From contig NW_025407824.1 of the NCBI RefSeq assembly GCF_003324165.1, forward strand, positions 434,001-498,000: DNA of 64,000 nucleotides, written 5' to 3'. How positions within the stretch are numbered: the first letter of the stretch is position 1; each line of letters begins with the position of its first letter. Source of the stretch: Naegleria lovaniensis (Eukaryota > Heterolobosea > Eutetramitea > Acrasida > Naegleriidae). The translations under genes and the position numbers were made by a program. Shown here one piece after another: positions 32,143-42,087 of this stretch. The notes beneath the pieces are model-generated. The model was given only the letters and a program-made list of their open reading frames with translations, was not told where the DNA came from and made no database searches.

Positions 32143-33356
32143 ATGCGTTTGATGATTGACCTCACCTCCAACAAGCACATGATAATGTTATTTCATATCA
32201 TGCTAATATTGTTGCTATTTTCTGTGACTCAACACTGCTTATCCTTGGGTATATGTCCAGGAACCTCCTCTCCAAACGACGGATATAAATATTGTGGAAG
32301 ATTTTCCTCGGAACAATTAAAAACTAGTCTTATACTTCGAGAGCAACAACAACAACAATACGAATCATCAACGAGTACCAGTACTAATTCTTGTTTGACA
32401 TTACCTACAATCGATGAAGAAGAAAATTCAAAATTAATTTTAAATAATTTTTTTAATATCACGACCAACGATCTCTCAAAATACTTAAATAGCACTATTT
32501 GCAAGGTTCGATGGAGTGATGATGCAGTGATTACTTATCAACTTGAAATTTGTGCTTTGGATATCTATTCCAAAACATTCTATGTCATTTCTGATGGTTA
32601 CAATGTTCACAGATTTGCAAATTTATCAGAATTGGAAAATATTACACCAAAATATTTTGTGAATCATGAAATGGTGACAAGTCAAACCTCTGCATTTGAA
32701 GATCAGATTTTCATTATATCTGGACCTAATTATGTATTGAATATGAAAAATGATATTATTTCAACAAGTAGCAGACATTCATGCAACATCTTTATGGATC
32801 CCATATTTCATTTTAATATTATTAGTGTTGGAGAAGATGATTTGGATGGACCTGGTGTGATTTTAAAAAATGTTCAATCTGGGCTCTGTATCACCGTCTA
32901 CTCTCAATTAAGATTTTATTTCAAAGGAGAACCTTGTTCTAATGCATTGACTGCAACAGGAGCCCAACTGATAAGTGACACTCATGCGAACTCTATGCAC
33001 GACAAAAATTCTTTTGGACTGGATCTTTACTCTTTTCATCATTTCCTGATCATGATAACTATTTACAATCAATTTCTATCACAACCTCTCTATTTTCTTC
33101 ACCTTATTTCAAATCTAAATTTGTTCAACAATTACATTTCATTCCAGTAGTGAATAAGAGTAGTAATTCTGAGATGTTTTATGAAAATGCATGTTTGACA
33201 GAAAATTACATGCACAACCAATTCATGAACAAGCTACAAATGGGATTGGCACAATCATTCATTCCATACCGATATTCCTCGAGTGGTTTGCATAATGTCC
33301 CATCCTTGACTTGGACATGGGTGATGATGATTGTCTTGATTCTATGGTTGGAATAG
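32143..33356 (+). CDS. Secreted or GPI-anchored protein of unknown family, frame broken once
   Basis: Starts with a signal peptide (hydrophobic core IMLFHIMLILLLFSV) and a mature part with conserved-looking Cys (GICPGTSSPND, YKYCG). A polyglutamine/serine stretch sits near 65-80, and there are many NxS/T sites. The first frame stops at 33150, but its last 40 residues look non-coding. A second frame open across the same stretch (reading FPDHDNYLQSISITTS) continues to 33356 and ends in a hydrophobic tail (WTWVMMIVLILWLE) of GPI type. The whole span is 1214 bases, two more than a multiple of three, so one indel near 32990-33030 would explain both. An A5 and a T4 run lie there. It may be an assembly error or a real lesion. 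No function can be proposed. Confidence 0.6.
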
Positions 33357-33567
33357 AGTAGACTCCTTTATATAACATTATCCAGTAGTAGTTAGTAGTA
33401 GAACAATATTATCCGCTTGTCGAGATTGTCAAGCGAGATTCATTCACCCAACTGTGCTTTTAAAATTACTATAATTGGAAGATTTATCCTCTCCAAAAAA
33501 AAAATCACAAGCCATCAGAAAAAACGCCGAACACTTCTTCGTTTCAACAACAGCTACCGGTATCATC

Positions 33568-35577
33568 ATGGGAAAGAAGAAACGATACGTTCAAAGTTGT
33601 GATTTAGAATGTTACAACTTTAATTATGAAAGTATTTACAATGAGAAGGAATGTAAAGATTGTTTTTGGGAATATTTGTTGTGTACTCATAATGAAGGTA
33701 GGTTATGATGGGGTCAACGGATTTGATTGATGATCCTATGCACTTGTGGTTGTTGTTTGTGTTGAAAATAATGACTGCTGTCATATCTCCATTTATGTTG
33801 AACTAACACCCGATAACTGTCAACTGTCATATGACCATTATTCAAAATTATTATGAAAATGCCAACAGAGGCACTATATTTCATTCAAAAAGTACAACAA
33901 TTCAAACGAAAGGATGTTACATCTAAACAAAAAGCTAAACTCGCTATCGAAATATATCATGACTTTATTAAGGATGGAGGAAAATATGAATTAAATCTCT
34001 CCTCAAAAGATAAACAAAGTATTCAAGACGAATTTCAAAAATCAGATCAATTAAACCACTCAGACACATGCACAATTAATGAAAATATATTCAACTCTCT
34101 TGAACAAACCATTCATTTGAGTTTAAAAGAGGCAACATTTCCTCACTTTGTGAAATCTCCAAAATTCAGAGAGTTTGCATTGCAACAAACTTGTGACTTT
34201 CTTGACAAAATTGGTTATAGGAGTAATGTGAAGAAAATTGACATTATTCAACAACTCAATGCAACAAGTATATTGACTTCACCAAGTGCCTCTTCGACCT
34301 CATTCAGTCTGATGGATGATGTATCATTACATAGCTCACAGGGAACTTTTGAAAACTTTTTTGAAAGTACAACAACACAAACCAGTATGAATGGATCCAA
34401 GTTGTTGTTGTTGTTCGAAGAAAATTCCATAGACCAAGGTTGGAAACTCTTCGACAAACAATCTCATATTACCATGGATGACTTTCGTTTCATGGCTCGC
34501 AAATTATTAGGAAAAGATTCCAAGATGGCAGATGACATTGGAAAATTTATATCAAAAACGATGGGAAACACTTCAGTTACACCATCTGTGAACAAGTCCT
34601 ACGATGGCGAACGCTCAAAATCTCTTTCAGCACCTTCTACAGCTCATTCTTCTCAACTTCTTCGTTCTAATAGCGATCGTTTACCATCACTGTCGTTAAG
34701 GAAAGGTTCTATAGAATCCAGCACTTCTTCTTCTGTATCAGTTGTGGAATATTTTGAAGATATTTGGAAAAAAGTTGAAAAGAGACCATCAACAAACACC
34801 CTGTTGACGAACTATGAGATTAAATCACAAGCCTCAGAGGAACATGACACGGAGATGTTGGAATCCCTGAAAAATATTCACATTTTCAAGACCGAGATGG
34901 AGTTTCCTTATCATGTCAAATTTGTGGTGGAGACCCTTGCTAAAGGACAATACCGAATTCAATTTGATGACATGTTGAAGGAATCATTTTCTTTAGATTT
35001 TTGTCATCTTCACAATCCTCCTACTGAAGAAGAGGTACGAAAAGAAGCATGTGCGTCTGCCATGCTGCAAGAAGTATGGAAGTTTTCATCCTTTGGCTTG
35101 TTAAATTTGAAAGACAGAAGTTTTATTGTGGAAGCAAGCATGATTCATGACATTCCTAATAATGCTTATTTATTGCTCAAAAAGAGCGTTGATAATGTCA
35201 TTATAGATGACAGCGATTGTGTGAGAGGACGACTTTTGCAACTGCAGGTGTTCCAACATGCGACGAAAGACAAAACCACCTTCTCAGATTTTGTTGTTTT
35301 AGATATGAAAGATTCATGTAATCCTTTAATTTTTGAAAGTTGTGTTTCCAAGAGGGCTAAAAATTTGTATGAAAAAGGTCTTGCGGCTCTGAAAACAAAC
35401 ATGGATTTGCACACAAAACATTTTGCCACCCCTGGTGACAGTGATAGAATTTTGGAGACGTTAACCTCTAATGAGAAAATCGGGCATTGTAGTCTCGGAT
35501 TTAAATTAAGGAGCGATCATTCTTCTTCTTTAGATCGAGATCTGGATATGATCACAACTTTCCAGTCTCTGAAATGA
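33568..35577 (+). CDS. RGS-domain protein with START-like C-terminal region
   Basis: Two exons (33568-33697 and 33869-35577) give 612 residues. The splice joins the RGS helices: CKDCFWEYLLCTHNE from exon 1 runs into EALYFIQKVQQFKRKD of exon 2. The rest of the RGS box follows (IFNSLEQTIHLSLKEATFPH, then SPKFREFAL). RGS domains speed GTP hydrolysis by G-alpha subunits. A low-complexity Ser-rich linker (about 150-320) leads to a C-terminal alpha/beta region with a START-like pattern (LLNLKDRSFIVEASM, AYLLLKKSVDNVI, VRGRLLQLQVF). If right, it couples G-protein control to lipid binding. The RGS call is good; the START call is tentative. The start MGKKKRYVQ has Gly at position 2 but lacks the usual Ser/Thr at position 6 for myristoylation. 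Confidence 0.75.
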
Positions 35578-35903
35578 AAAGACCACTCGTAACATCTTGT
35601 TCCTTCACCCTAGCACGCGTTTGAACGGTGGTAAAATATTAATCAACACAAACTATACGAGCAGAGCACCCATATTAATCAACACAAGTTATACGAGCAG
35701 AGGAGCAAAAGCAGCAACAATAGGACCATGTACTCGAGGAGGACGATTTGGAAGTTGAGGAAGAGGAGGACGTTGAATTGGTTTCGGTGAGTGATTGAAG
35801 ATACACAATATCACGCGCGTGTTGAAAAATCCCTAGCCTCGGCATCGAATGTTCCCCTTGTGTTGTTCTCAACACACATTTGAATAAAGCTGGATATGAT
35901 AGT
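35578..35903. other. Convergent intergenic region with a 35-base tandem duplication
   Basis: 326 bases between the stop codons of the RGS and TenA-ThiD genes. It holds two adjacent copies of a 35-base unit beginning ATATTAATCAACACAA, then a purine-rich stretch. Short frames here lack coding character. Confidence 0.5.
35636..35705. repeat. 35-base tandem duplication, two copies
   Basis: Units at about 35636-35670 and 35671-35705 share ATATTAATCAACACAA, then TATACGAGCAGAG, and differ at a few positions. It is non-coding and lies between convergent genes. Confidence 0.75.
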
Positions 35904-37556
35904 CTAACATAATTTATGATTCAATGTTCCATGACCTGTTCCCTTAATGCTTGTGTTGAATCCTCTCAAGATGCCATTAAGAACATAAAGTTTGGCCTTT
36001 CTAACGGCATCTTCCAACGAGGAACCCATTGCAAGATTTGAGGCAATCGCTGCAGCCAATGAACATCCAGTTCCGTGTGTATTATTTGAATGAATCAAAT
36101 CAGCTTGGAATGTGTAATACATGTCAACAGCACTCTCATAGAGCACATCAACGGCGAAGGGACCTTGCAAATGTCCTCCTTTGACTAAAACATTAGAAAT
36201 TCCAAAAGTTGTTGATATAATCTTGGCTGCTTGTTTGGATTGTTCCACATTGGTAATTAAAAACGGAGTCTCTGTGAGCTGTAGGATTCTTTCAGCTTCT
36301 GGAATGTTCGGTGTAATGAGAGTAGATATTGGGAAAAATTCTTTCACAATGATCTCAACAGCTTCGTCCTTCAATAAATTATGACCACTTGTTGATACCA
36401 TCACTGGATCTACGACTACATGCAATGTTCTTTCTTTCTTGTAAAATTTCAATCTTTCAATCACAACTCTAATGAGTTCTGAGCTATACAGCATTCCTGT
36501 CTTTACAGCGCAAACATTAATGTCGCTTAACACGGAATCAATTTGCTTTGCAAGAAATTCTGGAGGAACAGGAAATACTCCTTGTACTCCTAACGTGTTT
36601 TGGGCTGTAAGGGCCGCAATAGCGCTTGTTCCAAATACATGATGTGCATGGAAAGTATTTAAATCAGCTTGGATACCAGCACCTCCTCCGGAATCTGATC
36701 CTGCAATAGTGAGCACAGCTTTTGGTACTTTAGCAGAGTTAGAGGATTGCAAAGTTCGTTTTCTATCTAACTCCTCAATAGGCCATTCCTCCATGTAGTA
36801 AGAAGAATTCCAAAATAAATATTCCATTTGACTAGTAATTGTCACATTTTCTCTACACTTTTCTCGTTCTCTCTCCGAAGCAGTTTGAGCGTACTGATTG
36901 ATAAAAGCAGAAAATAATTCTACTCCTTTTTTAAATTCATCAGAGCTGTATGATTTAATCCAGTCCACATATGGATGAGAATCTGTTAATAATGATGATT
37001 CTGTTGAATTTGACAACATTCTGTCGGTAATATATTGTGCCACCCTGAAATAAATATAGTAACATGGTAAACATGCACACAATGCTTCTAATAAGGAATC
37101 AGAATGTGCCGCTGACAACAAAAAGCTTGTGTAAAGCAAGCAAGATTTGGAACTTTTCGAACCTTCTTTGAACGCATTAATGTTCCACTTTTTAAAATAC
37201 TCATGATGTAATTTAAAGGATTCTTCAAGTGCTCCTTTTGATTGCTCCAATAAGAATAAATATTGTTGTTCTCCGTTTGGTGTTTTCATTAAATCAATTT
37301 TTGTTGCTACCAATGCAAACACTTTGCTAAATGTTTGCAAATAGATAGCATCTTGGATGATGTAGAATCGGAAAATCTCTTCACTCAGTGTTCCTTCCAT
37401 CATTTCTCTGATGAACGGCAAGCCTAGAATAGGCTCAATTATTTGTTGTTCCATCATGAGAATTAATTCTCCTGCTAATCCTTCATTACATGATGAGCAA
37501 AGCACTGGTGAAGAATGAGTTTGAGAGGTAGTAGGCACTTGGTTGTGAGACTCCAT
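35904..37556 (-). CDS. TenA-ThiD fusion: thiaminase-II-like and HMP/HMP-P kinase
   Basis: A single exon of 550 residues. The N-terminal half (about 25-260) is TenA/thiaminase II-like: [31 protein letters not shown] and [13 protein letters not shown]. TenA salvages pyrimidine from degraded thiamine. The C-terminal half (about 285-550) is Thi[19 protein letters not shown], the VKTGMLYS block, [11 protein letters not shown] and the ribokinase-type anion hole [15 protein letters not shown]. ThiD phosphorylates HMP to HMP-PP. In yeast Thi20 the order is ThiD then TenA, so the order here is reversed. It is probably cytosolic, with no targeting signal. The ATG at 37556 is the first; the frame upstream has no other ATG. 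The partner ThiE-ThiM gene is 10 kb away. Confidence 0.92.
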   Translation of the reverse strand: MESHNQVPTTSQTHSSPVLCSSCNEGLAGELILMMEQQIIEPILGLPFIREMMEGTLSEEIFRFYIIQDAIYLQTFSKVFALVATKIDLMKTPNGEQQYLFLLEQSKGALEESFKLHHEYFKKWNINAFKEGSKSSKSCLLYTSFLLSAAHSDSLLEALCACLPCYYIYFRVAQYITDRMLSNSTESSLLTDSHPYVDWIKSYSSDEFKKGVELFSAFINQYAQTASEREREKCRENVTITSQMEYLFWNSSYYMEEWPIEELDRKRTLQSSNSAKVPKAVLTIAGSDSGGGAGIQADLNTFHAHHVFGTSAIAALTAQNTLGVQGVFPVPPEFLAKQIDSVLSDINVCAVKTGMLYSSELIRVVIERLKFYKKERTLHVVVDPVMVSTSGHNLLKDEAVEIIVKEFFPISTLITPNIPEAERILQLTETPFLITNVEQSKQAAKIISTTFGISNVLVKGGHLQGPFAVDVLYESAVDMYYTFQADLIHSNNTHGTGCSLAAAIASNLAMGSSLEDAVRKAKLYVLNGILRGFNTSIKGTGHGTLNHKLC

Positions 37557-37846
37557 GTTGTGATTCAATCCAATGAATCCCGAGAGAAACAATTTCTTTC
37601 AATTTTTTGAGAGACAAAATCTTAACGCCAACGCCAAAAGAAATCAAAGAAAAAATTCTCGAGTCAGAAAGTAATCACAGCTAGGTCGGACCACACAGAG
37701 CGGAAACAGCTTATCCAAAATTATTGTTCATCAAAATTCACAAAATATTGAGAAAAACTTGTTGGATGGTTATTTAAATTCTTCGATCATAAATTTAATA
37801 GCACAAAAATAATAATAATAATTGTTAACAGTATCATCATCAAATA

Positions 37847-38557
37847 ATGACATTTATTGTGAACGCAATCGGATGGTTGGGGACAGCCTTATCCATTTTT
37901 CTAGTACTTGCTCCATATAAAGGGTTGATGAATGCACTCCGACAAAAACAAGGAAAGGCTTCCGACACGAGTGATTCAACTTCCCCTGATTCTCTCTCAC
38001 CATTTCCATTCCTTTGCTTGTGTATCAGTGCTCTTTTATGGGTTACTTACGGAATTATTGTGGAAGATACGGTCATTGTGATTACCAATGCATTTGGCTT
38101 TTGTGCTGCATGCTACTACAATTGGCTTTTTTACAGAATCACCGATAGAAAAGAAGAGTTTATTTCAAAGTGTTCCATCGCCCTTATTATCTACATAGTT
38201 GCATTAGGATTTGTGTTGTTTGTAGCTCCGACTCATAAGGTTGTGAGTTATTTGGGATTTATTGCAGCTGTAGGAGCTGTTGTGATGTTCGGAAGCCCAC
38301 TTGTTAATCTTAAACAAGTTTTGGAAAAACAAAATGCAGAATCTATTCCATTATTAGTGGCAATTGCTAACACTTCATGCAGTTTTGTGTGGATGTTGTA
38401 TGGATATTTACTTTCTAATTCTGCAATTTTGGTTCCAAACTTATTGGGCTTTTGTCTTGGTGCAGTGCAATTGTCACTGAAATACATGTATAGAAATAGA
38501 GGATTGCAGACCAAGGTGTTTTCAATGCCTACAGGAGTTGTTTCAGATAATGTCTAA
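37847..38557 (+). CDS. SWEET-family sugar transporter
   Basis: A single exon of 236 residues with seven hydrophobic helices arranged as two MtN3/saliva triple-helix bundles around a linker. The first bundle has LAPYKGLMNALRQ and LLWVTYGIIVEDTVIVITN. The second has GSPLVNLKQVLEKQNAESIP, SFVWMLYGYLLSNS and LVPNLLGFCLGAVQLSL, the strongest family signature. SWEETs are bidirectional uniporters for glucose or sucrose in plasma or internal membranes. A Ser/Asp/Pro insert (about 35-50) lengthens the first loop. Its AATAAA (38590-38595) lies inside the end of the oppositely oriented TFIIIC gene, only 20 bases from stop to stop. Confidence 0.9.
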   Translation: MTFIVNAIGWLGTALSIFLVLAPYKGLMNALRQKQGKASDTSDSTSPDSLSPFPFLCLCISALLWVTYGIIVEDTVIVITNAFGFCAACYYNWLFYRITDRKEEFISKCSIALIIYIVALGFVLFVAPTHKVVSYLGFIAAVGAVVMFGSPLVNLKQVLEKQNAESIPLLVAIANTSCSFVWMLYGYLLSNSAILVPNLLGFCLGAVQLSLKYMYRNRGLQTKVFSMPTGVVSDNV

Positions 38558-38577
38558 CAGGCACCAAATTACGCTCA

Positions 38578-40724
38578 TTACTGGCTCTCAATAAATACGT
38601 CAGCATCATCTTTGATCGGTTCGTCATCCGTTTCACTCATGGCATCTTGTTGCACCTTATGGCGAGTTTCTTGCTCGTCTTGTTTTTCAAGGATTGATCT
38701 TGAACTTTCGGGTTGCTCAACCTCTTCATCCGTGTCTGTCAATATCTCAGGATCGTTTTCTTCTCCGTTTTCTATCCATTCTTCAACTTTCTTCTTCATC
38801 ACATATCTGACCTGTTCGAGAGCATGATGATTATACCATCCATACTTTGGATCACATTCTTCACTGTTGTTCCATACTGGTTCTCTAAGGCCTAGCTCTT
38901 CACTGGATTTTACACCAGAAACGACACCATAAGTAATGGCGATGGTTTCATCCCTATCTGCTAGAATAATATTCTGTGCAGGAGCAATTCTGATGTCGCA
39001 TAGCTGATAAAATACTTGAATTTGTGTAGGTATGGAGTTGAATTCATACGATGTATTTTCTTCATGTTCGCCGTGATGTGTAGCAGAGCTGGTATTATTG
39101 GTGTTTGAGGTATGTACAGACTCAATGTCGTTTTGAGCTTTTTCTTTTGCTTGCCCAGAGTATAAATAATCATGAAGATCAATATGAGTGTCTACAACTC
39201 TTCTTCTTGGCAATCTTCTGAATTTGTTTGTCTCACGTTCGTCTTCCTTTCTCTTTCCTGTTAGAGAATGAATTTTTGGTCGTAACTCATGTGGAACTCT
39301 AAAGTCAAGTAATTGATAGTACGATGCTGATACATCTTTCTTTGGATCGTAACCATATCGAACCCACAACATACGCCATGGTCCGTTTTTGTAGTGATAT
39401 GCCACTCTTGGAAGTACCATTCTTAATTTCCATTTGTCTTTCCTACTTTCAAATTTGCTTGATATTGCGCTTTTTGACCAAATCGGACGAATATTTCTGC
39501 TCTTATCAGTAATGTGTGCAAGTTCTGTTGGATCTTCTTGATCGTCACTTGGACATCCAAACAAGAATCGTACTCGTTTCTCGACATCTTTATACAAGTC
39601 CTTATCTTTAGCTGTTAAAATCTCTTCTGGAGGTACAGTCGGTACTTCATCATCAAAATTAATTTCAACACAGTGTGGCATGTATTGCTTACTAGGTTTG
39701 AGAAGTCTTTTGTATTTCTTAGAAGTACCATCGTTAGAAACAATTGGAACAATCTCTGTTGATGGGTTTTGTTTGAACGCATAATCCATGGGCATGTCAA
39801 ATCTGGAAAATATTGGAGGAGGTAAATCTAGCATGGATTTCTGAGTCTTTGTACCTTTTCCGGTGTGAGGATGTTGGAGAGAAGCTCTGGTTGGTATTAC
39901 AGTAGTCATTGCTTCTGAGAGCTCATTAGAATAATATACATCATTTCTAACGTGAACGGGGTTTGGGTGGATGGAACGGATGAGGCAATCTTTTCTTCAT
40001 GTTGCATTTCGATATCACCATCTTCATCGTCCATAATGCTTGAGCTGAAATTGTTGCTTGATGAATCTCGAGTTGTTTGATCTTCGTCCATTGACTGATT
40101 TAAATCCACATATTTTGGTTGAATATATTGAAAATCAGACAATCCTTTGAAATTCACTGTTTTAGTAATAATTCCCAAAACTTGAAGTTGGGATTGAGCT
40201 GGATCGTATCTTGTTACTACTCTTTCTCCTACTTGTTTTTTTACTTTCTTTCTTCTCAGCCTCAATAATAAATTGTTTGTTGATGTTACATCACCATAAA
40301 CAGGATGGCAACTCATAAAATTATTCGGCCTAAATCTGCATTCCAAAAATCTGTTTTCTTGATGTGTTTGTTGGTCTGTACTTTCTTTTGGTTTGTGTAA
40401 TGCTTGGATACTCTTCATCCCACCTAGAATATTGATGGCGTTAGAAACGTTTTTAATTCTACCAGGAAATAGAACCATGGTATATTTCTTATCGGGAATA
40501 GAAAGAACTTCTGCCTTCTCGTAATTTACGCCCAAGTATGCCGTCGATGATGGAGTTCCTTGCTGTGTTGACATCCCAGCCTCCATTGAAGACCGTTGAT
40601 TTCCGCTAGCACTTGCTGCAAAATTATTTCCGATATTCAATGATGATGATAGAGAGGAAGAAGAGCCTTCCACTGTTGTCGATGAAGACTCCATGAGGCG
40701 CCTGAAGTCCTCTTGCGAAATCAT
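38578..40724 (-). CDS. GTF3C5: TFIIIC subunit 5 (GTF3C5, tau95/Tfc1 homologue)
   Basis: Part of the RNA polymerase III factor that binds A and B boxes of tRNA genes. Two exons are inferred (40724-39940 and 39886-38578), joined by removing a 53-base intron with a GTATAT donor and CCAG acceptor, giving 697 residues. Without it, two frames overlap in an ATGA as if two genes. The N-terminal dimerisation region has VLFPGRIKNVSNAINILGG and LECRFRPNNFMSCHP. The DNA-binding region begins LPPPIFSRFDMPMDYAF and contains KWKLRMVLPRVAYHY, GPWRMLWVRYGYDPKKD and YYQLLDFRVPHELRP. The C-terminus is acidic. The homology on both sides of the intron supports one gene. Confidence 0.88.
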
Positions 40725-40957
40725 TTTTTTTGTTTTACAAGTTTATGAGTTTTATCAAGCTGTTCAACAACAAGCCTTCTAAATTCTTCTCCATCAACAT
40801 CCTTCTCCCCAGTGGGAGGTGCATTGGCGAAATTGCTCTATTTTTTGTAAATATACTATTGTACATTACCTCTTTTACTCTTCTCGTGAGTTCAAAACTT
40901 TATCCTGCATGGAAACTTCATAATTACAGTGGATGTTGAATCGTTTGCACATTTCCA

Positions 40958-41894
40958 ATGTACGCACGCCTTACAACGGAAAAATTTGTGCTTTCACAGA
41001 AAAAAATGTCATCTCCTGCTTCCTCTTCAATGTCACAACACTATACCATTCTTTTCATTCATGGTTGGGGCTCAAGTGCTTCTCTTTTTGAAAAGTATTC
41101 GAAACCTTTCAGAGAACAAATAACCTCTGCAGATGGTTTACAATCCACACAATTTCTATTTGTCAACGCACCTATGGAAATGGAAGAATTGATAGGAAAC
41201 AATCCCAAAGATCAACGATCATGGGTTTATCTTAGAGAAAATAGATCCGTTTACTATCATTGGAAAGCAGGTTTGTTGAGTTTATTAAATCAAGTCAAGA
41301 AGGCAAAAGAGGAAGGAAAGCAAGTGAATGGAATTTTAGGTTTCAGTCAAGTAAGTGTGTGAATGTTTAGTTGTGTTGAACATTTATATTCATAATAATA
41401 CTTTTAAGGGAGGAATGTTGTCCACCATTTTAGGAGGATTAATATCCTTAGAAATGAATGGACTACTTGAAAAACAGTATTTACCACCCTCACTCTACGA
41501 ATTTCCTCATCCTCATGATGATGACTCGACTAATTTTGACGATATCATTCAAGGGATTAGAGAAAATTTCTTTACCTATGAAGGTTCTCACAAAGAATGT
41601 CTCATTAAATTTATTGCGTTTGTTGGAGCTTTTAAACCTAACGCGGTTCAAGTTCGGGAGATGTTGGATGTGTTATTCCATAAGGGTTTGAAATTCAGTG
41701 GTTTTAAATCATTGGTTATTTATGGACGGAATGATGAGTTGGTTGTGCCTGCTTCTACTCAAGCCATTGCCGATGACTGGATCAACAAGGAAGAGTGTCA
41801 AGTGTTGGCATTCGATGGACGTCACGAACTTCCCGTTGGTGAACAGGAAAAGGCAGAACTGATTCAATTCATTAGAAAAGCGTGGAATCAATAA
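40958..41894 (+). CDS. FSH1/OVCA2-type serine hydrolase
   Basis: Two exons (40958-41350 and 41409-41894) give 292 residues of alpha/beta hydrolase. It opens with the oxyanion strand ILFIHGWGSSASLFEKY. The nucleophile elbow GFSQGGML is split by the intron and restored by splicing. The acid is in YGRNDELV and the catalytic His in FDGRHELP. The family (yeast Fsh1-3, human OVCA2) hydrolyses short or fatty-acyl esters. The true substrate is unknown. An insertion rich in His and Asp (about 165-180) lies between the nucleophile and the cap. An alternative start at Met-17 is possible. It converges with the F-box-RasGEF gene. Confidence 0.85.
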
Positions 41895-42087
41895 TTCAAA
41901 CATTCAATGTTAATGACAACAATTGTTAATAACTGTCATAAACCGCATCTCTACGTCTTCTCAACGACATTCTCTCGATACAACTTCTTCAGCTGTTGAA
42001 TAAAGTCTGGATTATTGGAGCTGAGGGACACACTTTTTTAAAAAGGTGTTTTATTGTTTCTTGCGAATCAAAGAGTTGACGAGCGCA

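Noticed and set aside
35675-35875. Minus-strand Ser/Cys-rich frame
   Set aside because: It is the complement of a purine-rich low-complexity stretch and the tandem duplication, not a gene.
39906-39909. ATGA overlap suggesting two translationally coupled genes
   Set aside because: A normal-sized GT-AG intron fuses both parts into one conserved TFIIIC subunit.
41960-42035. Minus-strand coding-like fragment (NNPDFIQQLKKLYRENVVEK)
   Set aside because: It is short, lacks a start, and has an in-frame stop just upstream. It lies in the space between convergent genes and is probably chance.
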